Both the position numbers and the translations under genes were made by a program. A stretch of DNA of 10,812 bases from Chloroflexota bacterium (GTDB lineage: Bacteria; Chloroflexota; Dehalococcoidia; SM23-28-2; RBG-16-64-32): contig VBJS01000057.1 of NCBI GenBank assembly GCA_005880055.1, positions 1-10,812 on the forward strand, read 5' to 3'. The notes below the pieces were generated by a model, which was not told where the DNA came from, did not search any database, and saw only the letters and a list, made by a program, of their open reading frames with translations. Positions 6,667 to 10,812 of the stretch are shown here, piece after piece. How positions within the stretch are numbered: position 1 is the stretch's first letter; every line of letters begins with the position of its first letter.

Positions 6667-7475
6667 GGCTCGCGGGGCGCATCGAAGAAGCGTTCGGCCG
6701 GATCAAAGCGGAGGGACGCAGCGGGTTCATCGCGTTCGTCACCGCCGGCTACCCGGAGGTCGAGGCGACGCTGGAGATCGTGCCGGCGCTGGTGGCGGGA
6801 GGCGCGGACATCATTGAGCTGGGAGTACCGTTTTCTGACCCGCTGGCAGAGGGGCCGACGATCCAGCGATCGTCCTTCAAGGCGCTGCAAAACGGGGTGA
6901 CGCCCGCCGTCTGCCTGGAGCTGCTGCGCAAGCTGCGCGCGGGCGGCCTCAGCGCTCCAATCATTCCGATGGGCTACTACAACCCTATTCTTGCGTATGG
7001 GCTGGATTCGTTGTGCCGCGATGCGGCCGAGGCCGGCGCCGACGGCCTGATCGCCGTCGACCTGCCGCCCGAGGAATCGGCGGCGCTGCACGAGGCGTGC
7101 GAGGTGAACAACCTGCGCCTCATCTACCTGCTCGCGCCGACGAGCACGGAGGAGCGCATCCAGCGGGTGGCGGAGTTGGCCTCCGGCTTCATCTATTGCG
7201 TCAGCGTCACCGGTGTCACCGGGGCGCGCGAGGAGCTGGCGACCGGGCTTGAGGAGTTCGTCGCCCGTGTGCGTAAGGCCACCCCCTTGCCAATTGCCGT
7301 GGGATTTGGTATATCTCAACCTACGCACTTTCGGGCGGTCGGCCGCATAGCGGATGCAGCCGTCATTGGAAGCGCGATTATCGACGTGATCGACCAGAGC
7401 GGTCCGTCAGAAAGAGCAGCGAGGGTTAGAGAGTATGCGGAGGTGGTCACCGGCCGGCGCAGGGCAGCCACGTAG
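6663..7475 (+). CDS. trpA: Tryptophan synthase alpha chain
   Basis: A 270-residue TIM-barrel enzyme that splits indole-3-glycerol phosphate to indole and glyceraldehyde 3-phosphate, passing indole to TrpB. Length is normal. The catalytic Glu is Glu52 in IELGVPFSDP. The position equivalent to Salmonella Asp60 (LADGP) is Glu63 (LAEGP). Other hallmarks are GYYNP at 104-108, the mobile loop CVSVTGVTGAR at 179-189, and phosphate-binding GFGIS at 214-218 and IGSAI at 235-239. The ATG (6663-6665) overlaps the TGA of the protease gene (6664-6666). No Shine-Dalgarno is evident, so translation is probably coupled. An open frame extends upstream in phase, but the family starts near this ATG. trpB is not in the window. 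The gene is followed by aroH and aroF, placing it in an aromatic amino acid cluster. Confidence 0.96.
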   Translation: MRLAGRIEEAFGRIKAEGRSGFIAFVTAGYPEVEATLEIVPALVAGGADIIELGVPFSDPLAEGPTIQRSSFKALQNGVTPAVCLELLRKLRAGGLSAPIIPMGYYNPILAYGLDSLCRDAAEAGADGLIAVDLPPEESAALHEACEVNNLRLIYLLAPTSTEERIQRVAELASGFIYCVSVTGVTGAREELATGLEEFVARVRKATPLPIAVGFGISQPTHFRAVGRIADAAVIGSAIIDVIDQSGPSERAARVREYAEVVTGRRRAAT

Positions 7476-7494
7476 GGCCGCTCGGGTCCTTCCT

Positions 7495-7524
7495 TTGAAG
7501 GATTCCGTCGGCCTCGTCTATAGT
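7495..7524 (+). promoter_or_regulatory. Putative sigma-70 promoter for aroH-aroF
   Basis: TTGAAG (7495-7500) and TATAGT (7519-7524) are separated by 18 bp in the 115-bp gap between trpA and aroH, about 65 bp before the aroH start. The -10 matches consensus at five of six positions. The -35 lies in a short inverted repeat (TCCTTC-CTTT-GAAGGA, 7487-7502). This suggests aroH-aroF can be expressed independently of trpA. Confidence 0.5.
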
Positions 7525-7590
7525 GGCGGTCCTCGGGCCGGTATCTTTGGCTAGCGCCCCCCGGCCGGGACCATCTCGCGGGTACCCGGG

Positions 7591-7992
7591 GTGTTGATCA
7601 GGGGCATCCGAGGCGCCACCACCGTCGAGGCCAACTCCGTCGAGGCCATCCTCGACGCCACAAGGGAACTCCTCGCCGCGATGCTGAAGGCAAATGAAGT
7701 GGACGCAGAATACGTCGCTTCCGCCTTCTTCACCACGACCCCCGACCTGAACGCCGAGTTTCCGGCGGTGGCCGCAAGAGACATGGGTTGGAGCAACGTG
7801 GCCCTCCTCTGCGGACACGAGATGAACAAGCCGGGCGGCCTGCCGATGTGCCTGCGCATCCTTCTCCACGTGAACACGGAGAAGGCGGCACGAGAGATCA
7901 GGCACATCTATTTGCGGGGCGCCAGGGTCCTCCGGCCGGACATCGACGTGGCAGAGTCGATAGAGAGCTCCGCTCGTCCCACGAGTACGTAG
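7591..7992 (+). CDS. aroH: Chorismate mutase, AroH type
   Basis: A 133-residue monofunctional chorismate mutase that converts chorismate to prephenate, the first step towards Phe and Tyr. It aligns by eye over its whole length with Bacillus subtilis AroH, which forms trimers with active sites between subunits. Landmarks are RGIRGATTVE at 4-13 (active-site Arg7), TTTPDLNAEFP at 48-58, Arg63, the CGHEM segment with Cys74 and Glu77, Arg89 in CLRI, IRHIYL with Tyr107, and VLRPD with Arg115. These correspond to the known active-site residues. The GTG start at 7591 gives the family-like N-terminus (V/M-L-I-R-G-I-R-G); the adjacent TTG is an alternative. No good Shine-Dalgarno is present. The C-terminal tail of about 12 residues is Ser/Thr/Ala-rich, and its stop codon lies in a short repeated sequence also found at 9136-9148. 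It is followed by aroF after 69 bp. Confidence 0.95.
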   Translation: MLIRGIRGATTVEANSVEAILDATRELLAAMLKANEVDAEYVASAFFTTTPDLNAEFPAVAARDMGWSNVALLCGHEMNKPGGLPMCLRILLHVNTEKAAREIRHIYLRGARVLRPDIDVAESIESSARPTST

Positions 7993-8046
7993 GATGAGCG
8001 CGGCGAGGGGCAACCGCCAACAAAACGATAGTCGCGAACATCTTCT

Positions 8047-8053
8047 AAAGGAG
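8047..8053 (+). promoter_or_regulatory. Shine-Dalgarno AAAGGAG that fixes the aroF start
   Basis: The site lies only 2 nt before the ATG at 8056 but 8 nt before the ATG at 8062. The spacing favours 8062, which also gives the MIVV N-terminus seen in Thermotoga DAHP synthase. Confidence 0.75.
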
Positions 8054-8061
8054 AAATGGCC

Positions 8062-9120
8062 ATGATCGTCGTAATGAAAACGGACGCTACGGAAGCGCAG
8101 ATATTAGATGTGCAGAAGCACATCCGAGAGTTGGGGTTCAAGGACCACCGCATCCACGGCGAGGAGCGGAACGTTGTCGCCGTGCTCGGCCACGTCTACC
8201 CCGAGCTTGTCGACGAGCTGGGCGTGCTGGAAGGCGTGGACACCGTCGTCCGCATCAGCAAGCCGTTCAAGCTGGCCAGCCGCGAAGTCAACCCATACGA
8301 CACGGTCGTCCGGGTCGGGCCCGTGGAAATCGGCGGCGGAAGCATCGTCGTCATGGGCGGGCCCTGCTCCGTTGACAGCGAGGACAACGTGCTGGAGGCG
8401 GCGCGCGCAGTGAAGGCGGCGGGAGGGCACATCCTGCGCGGCGGCGCGTTCAAGCCCCGTACCAGCCCTTACGCCTTCCGCGGCCACGGCGAGCGCGGCC
8501 TGCACATCCTGGCGGCCGCCCGCCAGGAGACGGGTCTGCCCGTGATCACGGAAGTGATGGACCCGCGCGACGTGGAGCTGGTCGCCTCCTATGCCGATAT
8601 CCTCCAGATCGGCGCCCGAAATATGCAGAACTTCGTGCTCCTGGATGAAGTGGGCAAGGCAAAGAAGCCGGTCCTCCTGAAGCGTGGGATCTCTGCCTCA
8701 GTCGAGGAGTGGCTGCTCGCCGCGGAGTACATTCTTTCCCACGGCAACCGGGATGTTATCCTGTGTGAGCGCGGCATCCGCACCTTCGAGACCGCGACCC
8801 GCTTCACTTTCGACGTCAACGCCATCCCGCTCGTCAAGCAGCTATCACACCTGCCGGTGATCGGCGACCCGAGCCACGCTACCGGAAAATGGTCCCTCGT
8901 CCAACCGGTCGGTCTGGCCGCGCTGGCGGCCGGCGCCGACGGGCTCATCATCGAGGTGCATCCGAACCCGGACCAGGCGCTATCCGACGGTGCGCAGTCG
9001 CTGACCCCGAAGAACTTCGCGAAGCTGATCGGCAACATCCGCACGCTGGGGAATGCACTCGGCCGCCCGCTGGCGCCGCCCGTCGAGGACGAGCCGGTCG
9101 CCGTCCGCAGAATCGGCTAG
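8062..9120 (+). CDS. aroF: 3-deoxy-D-arabino-heptulosonate 7-phosphate synthase, type I-beta with N-terminal regulatory domain
   Basis: A 352-residue cytoplasmic enzyme that condenses phosphoenolpyruvate with erythrose 4-phosphate, the first step of the shikimate pathway. Residues 1-70 form a ferredoxin-like (ACT-like) regulatory domain like that of the Thermotoga maritima enzyme, where it mediates feedback inhibition by Tyr and Phe. The TIM barrel runs from about 80 to 335. Metal ligands are Cys102 (GGPCSV), His272 (DPSHATG), Glu298 (IIEVHP) and Asp309 (ALSDGAQS), the same numbers as I recall for the Thermotoga protein. Substrate-binding motifs are RGGAFKPRTSPYAF at 126-139, IGARNMQNF at 183-191, LLKRG at 205-209 and CERGIRTFE at 235-243. 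Start 8062 is chosen on Shine-Dalgarno spacing and family N-terminus. It is the distal gene of aroH-aroF; the pairing suggests coordinated control of pathway entry and the Phe/Tyr branch. Confidence 0.97.
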   Translation: MIVVMKTDATEAQILDVQKHIRELGFKDHRIHGEERNVVAVLGHVYPELVDELGVLEGVDTVVRISKPFKLASREVNPYDTVVRVGPVEIGGGSIVVMGGPCSVDSEDNVLEAARAVKAAGGHILRGGAFKPRTSPYAFRGHGERGLHILAAARQETGLPVITEVMDPRDVELVASYADILQIGARNMQNFVLLDEVGKAKKPVLLKRGISASVEEWLLAAEYILSHGNRDVILCERGIRTFETATRFTFDVNAIPLVKQLSHLPVIGDPSHATGKWSLVQPVGLAALAAGADGLIIEVHPNPDQALSDGAQSLTPKNFAKLIGNIRTLGNALGRPLAPPVEDEPVAVRRIG

Positions 9121-9134
9121 CCGGCGGTCAGGCG

Positions 9135-9167
9135 CCGCTCATCCTACGAGTGCCTCAGGATGAGCGG
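9135..9167. repeat. Hairpin repeat after aroF (11-bp stem)
   Basis: CCGCTCATCCT (9135-9145) pairs perfectly with AGGATGAGCGG (9157-9167) across an 11-nt loop, 15 nt after the aroF stop. No T-run follows, so it is not a standard intrinsic terminator, although it could protect the transcript end. The 13-mer CGTAGGATGAGCG, in reverse orientation at 9136-9148, also occurs at 7988-8000 across the aroH stop codon, which argues for a dispersed repeat family. Confidence 0.6.
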
Positions 9168-9183
9168 GACAAGGAAGGGACGC

Positions 9184-9213
9184 CGTAGGGGTGGGTCATG
9201 ATGCGCCCCTACG
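9184..9213. repeat. GTAGGGG-type hairpin repeat (10-bp stem)
   Basis: CGTAGGGGTG (9184-9193) pairs with CGCCCCTACG (9204-9213), with one G-T wobble and a 10-nt loop. From memory, 'CGTAGGGGC...GCCCCTACG' palindromes are common dispersed repeats in several phyla including Chloroflexota. No gene is associated with it. Confidence 0.55.
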
Positions 9214-9240
9214 TCTGCCTTTGCACCAGCGAGTTCCGCT

Positions 9241-9279
9241 CGTTCCCCTTCGGCCCTTCCCCTGGAGGGCTCAGGACAC
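9241..9279. repeat. Partial, diverged copy of the 162-bp intergenic repeat
   Basis: GTTCCCCTTCGGCCCTTCCC followed by CTGGAGGGCTCAGGACA matches the central part of the array at 2471-2940, closest to its third copy, with a few substitutions near the hairpin loop. The flanking parts of the unit are missing. It lies in the 204-bp gene-free gap 9121-9324 between the convergent aroF and anti-sigma genes. Confidence 0.75.
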
Positions 9280-9324
9280 GACGGGCGGGACTCAGGAGCC
9301 TAAAGCACCGCGCCACGGACGGCG

Positions 9325-10074
9325 CTAGCGCAGGGAAAGCGCAACGGCAATCGCCTCCTCACGTGTGAGGGGGCCCTCAATCCGGTAGACGAAGCCGGAC
9401 CGGCTCCAGAGCAGCGTGTTCACGTCTGTTGCACGGACGGACTCGGGGATGACATTGCCGTTCGCGTCGTAGTACTGGGTGATGCGCAGGCCTTGCACCC
9501 AATACGCCTCGTCGCCCAGGCCGGATACCGACTCGACGGTCGCGCCGCTGGCCGGGATTCCCTTGCCGAAGGCCGGCACGCCCTTGCCCACCGAGGTGTT
9601 GGTCTCGAAGAGCGCATAAGTGCGTCCGTCCGGCAGGCGGAAGAAGAGCACGGCAACTTTTACGGTGCCGTAATTCTGAAGCAGCACTCGCTCCGGCGAC
9701 GTGCGAGCCGGATAATCCGGCAGCTTTAGTCCGCCTCTGAATTCAGTCTGAGCATCCACGAGTGATACTTCTGTCCCGGTGATGTCGCGGGAAAGACCGA
9801 CCGGAGACTGCGCCGTCTCGAAGATGTTGATGCGGTGGAAGAGGTCTGCGACGGCGTCTCGCGCCGGAGCGGCTGTGCCCAGGACAACGGCCGCAGCCAC
9901 GATCAGCGCCGCCAGACCGACGCCGGCGAGGCTCCAGCGGGGCGCCGGCGCAGCCGGAAGCGGGCGGCTGAGGCGTCCGCGCACCGCTCCGGCAATATCG
10001 GGCGTCGATGGATACGCCATCGCGCTCGCGAGCTGCACCAGGTCCCGTTCAAGCATATCGATCTCTCTCTGCAT
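9325..10074 (-). CDS. Single-pass membrane protein, probable anti-sigma factor
   Basis: About 249 residues. A short cytoplasmic N-terminal region with a helical segment (LERDLVQLASAMAYPSTPD) and basic residues precedes one transmembrane helix at about 49-68 (SLAGVGLAALIVAAAVVLGT). An extracytoplasmic domain of about 180 residues follows, ending YRIEGPLTREEAIAVALSLR. The order ECF sigma then single-pass protein, 58 bp apart, is the usual sigma/anti-sigma arrangement, and the C-terminal domain resembles DUF4367-like sensor domains of such proteins. No HxxxCxxC zinc motif is present, so it would not be a zinc-binding anti-sigma. The anti-sigma role is inferred mainly from context. Start: ATG 10074-10072 is used. 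GTG at 10077 directly precedes it, and ATG at 10056 (Met8 counted from the GTG) has a purine-rich GAGAGAG upstream and is a real alternative. Confidence 0.75.
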   Translation of the reverse strand: MQREIDMLERDLVQLASAMAYPSTPDIAGAVRGRLSRPLPAAPAPRWSLAGVGLAALIVAAAVVLGTAAPARDAVADLFHRINIFETAQSPVGLSRDITGTEVSLVDAQTEFRGGLKLPDYPARTSPERVLLQNYGTVKVAVLFFRLPDGRTYALFETNTSVGKGVPAFGKGIPASGATVESVSGLGDEAYWVQGLRITQYYDANGNVIPESVRATDVNTLLWSRSGFVYRIEGPLTREEAIAVALSLR

Positions 10075-10132
10075 CACCCAGCCGTCCCAGCGGCCCGTTG
10101 CTCCATGTTCCCTGTCCCTTGTTCCTTCACCA

Positions 10133-10687
10133 TCACGCCCCCTCTGCCAGCAGGCCCGGATAGCCTTCCACCACGACGTCGCGAAGCTTGCCGAGCGAGC
10201 GGTGGAGCCGCGACTTGACGGTGCCCGCCGGGCAGCCGAGGTAGAGCGCCAACTCCTGCTCGCTGAGCATCAAGAAGTAGCGAAGGTAGATGATGGTCCG
10301 CTCTTGCTCCTTCAGAGCTTCCAGCGCGCGCCGCACCTGGTCGGCGCGTTCGCGGCTGATCACCGTCTCATCGATGCTCCAGGTCTGCGGAACGCCGGCG
10401 GCAGCCCGCTCGGCCACTGCCGCGCGCCGCTTTCGGGACTTGGCGCGGTTCAGCGATTCGTTCATCACGATCTTGAGGAGCCAGGGCCGGAACGGCCCCT
10501 CTCGGAACCGGCCGATCGCCCGGTACGCTTTGACAAACGCCTCCTGCGCCGCGTCCTCCGCCTCGGGGGCGTCGTGCAACACCAGGTAGGCCGCCCGGAA
10601 CGCGGCATCCTGGTAGCGGCGCACCAACTCCTCGAAGGCGCCGGGGTCGCCGCTCTGCGCCTGCCGGATAAGCTCCTGGTCTTCCAG
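10133..10687 (-). CDS. ECF-family RNA polymerase sigma factor with apparent CTG start
   Basis: A 184-residue sigma-70-family protein of the extracytoplasmic-function type, with regions 2 and 4 only. Region 2 runs from the N-terminus (EDQELIRQAQSGDPGAFEEL, residues 2-21) through EAEDAAQEAFVKAYRAIGRF and FRPWLLKIVMNESLNRAKSR to about residue 85. A linker follows, then region 4 with the helix-turn-helix LSEQELALYLGCPAGTVKSR and the LHRSLGKLR helix. No ATG, GTG or TTG gives a full-length protein: a TGA lies at 10699-10697, and the first usual start is TTG at 10627, which would remove the first 20 residues of region 2. CTG at 10687 has GAGGT 6 nt upstream and restores the family N-terminus. The next gene encodes a likely membrane anti-sigma. 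Family assignment is secure; the start codon is inferred. Confidence 0.93.
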   Translation of the reverse strand: MEDQELIRQAQSGDPGAFEELVRRYQDAAFRAAYLVLHDAPEAEDAAQEAFVKAYRAIGRFREGPFRPWLLKIVMNESLNRAKSRKRRAAVAERAAAGVPQTWSIDETVISRERADQVRRALEALKEQERTIIYLRYFLMLSEQELALYLGCPAGTVKSRLHRSLGKLRDVVVEGYPGLLAEGA

Positions 10688-10693
10688 AGCGTT

Positions 10694-10698
10694 ACCTC
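10694..10698 (-). promoter_or_regulatory. Shine-Dalgarno GAGGT supporting the CTG start of the sigma gene
   Basis: GAGGT on the minus strand, 6 nt before the CTG at 10687-10685. The in-frame TGA at 10699-10697 overlaps the site, so the reading frame opens only here. Confidence 0.6.
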
Positions 10699-10704
10699 AC
10701 ACTG

Positions 10705-10734
10705 GTTATACAACGGATGGCGTCGCAGCGTTCC
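10705..10734 (-). promoter_or_regulatory. Possible promoter of the sigma/anti-sigma operon
   Basis: On the minus strand TATAAC (10705-10710) could be a -10. GGAAC (10730-10734) resembles an ECF -35, with CGTT (10712-10715) following after 14 bp, about 2 bp shorter than usual. A GGAAC-type promoter would suggest autoregulation, but the spacing is imperfect and no sigma-70 -35 is visible. Confidence 0.25.
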
Positions 10735-10737
10735 CGG

Positions 10738-10760
10738 GTTTAGGGTCTTGATACCCAAAC
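10738..10760. repeat. Small inverted repeat upstream of the sigma operon
   Basis: GTTTAGGGT and ACCCAAAC pair over 8 bp with one bulged A around a 6-nt loop (CTTGAT). It lies just upstream of the possible promoter on the minus strand and could be an operator or the end of an upstream transcript. Nothing else is recognised between 10735 and the right edge. Confidence 0.3.
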
Positions 10761-10812
10761 ATCGCTTGCCACACACACGGCTCCATGTATCGGCATGACG
10801 CACGCAGTCGGG

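Noticed and set aside
7487..7502. Intrinsic terminator after trpA
   Set aside because: The 6-bp TCCTTC/GAAGGA stem has no following T-run and contains the -35 of the predicted aroH promoter.
9310..9325. Terminator at the end of the anti-sigma gene
   Set aside because: GCGCC-ACGGAC-GGCGC is only a 5-bp stem, it overlaps the stop codon, and it is followed on the minus strand by GGTGCTTTAG rather than a real T-tract.
9779..10798. A 339-codon plus-strand frame opposite the sigma/anti-sigma genes
   Set aside because: The minus-strand products are clear families with operon spacing; the plus frame shows only shadow composition.

Overview
The window is high-GC bacterial chromosome carrying nine protein genes, the first cut by the left edge. 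It looks like an uncultured member of the Chloroflexota, possibly Dehalococcoidia-like. This is an inference from gene content: a LivK-type binding lipoprotein with a Ser/Thr/Pro linker, an EF-G2-type GTPase, an AroH plus DAHP synthase Ib pair, an ECF sigma/membrane anti-sigma pair, and intergenic repeats of the 'GGGCTCAGGACAGGC / GCTCAGAATGACA' kind. No rRNA or tRNA gene, CRISPR array or transposase was seen.

Left part (1-2415): a truncated biotin-transporter gene (bioY, minus strand) is divergent from a LivK-type substrate-binding lipoprotein (plus strand), followed by a small NTF2-fold protein. Positions 2416-2934 hold no gene but carry three tandem copies of a roughly 162-bp repeat, which runs into the 3' end of the next gene. 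Centre (2935-5775, minus strand): an EF-G paralogue (EF-G2 type) is followed 42 bp downstream by an alpha/beta hydrolase, probably one operon. 

Right-centre (5917-9120, plus strand): a CPBP intramembrane protease overlaps trpA by ATGA. A promoter-like site then precedes aroH (chorismate mutase) and aroF (DAHP synthase with an N-terminal regulatory domain). Together trpA, aroH and aroF represent entry into the shikimate pathway, the Phe/Tyr branch point and the tryptophan branch. Positions 9121-9324 are gene-free and contain two hairpin repeats and a relic of the 162-bp repeat.

Right end (9325-10687, minus strand): an ECF sigma factor precedes a single-pass membrane protein that is probably its anti-sigma partner. 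The sigma gene appears to start at CTG: the only full-length start has a well-placed Shine-Dalgarno, and an in-frame stop lies just upstream.

No clearly new multi-gene system was found. The best leads are the CTG start, the Asp-to-Glu change at the TrpA catalytic position, the calcium-loop-like insertion in the binding protein, the CPBP-trpA coupling from a possibly leaderless promoter, and the repeat array.
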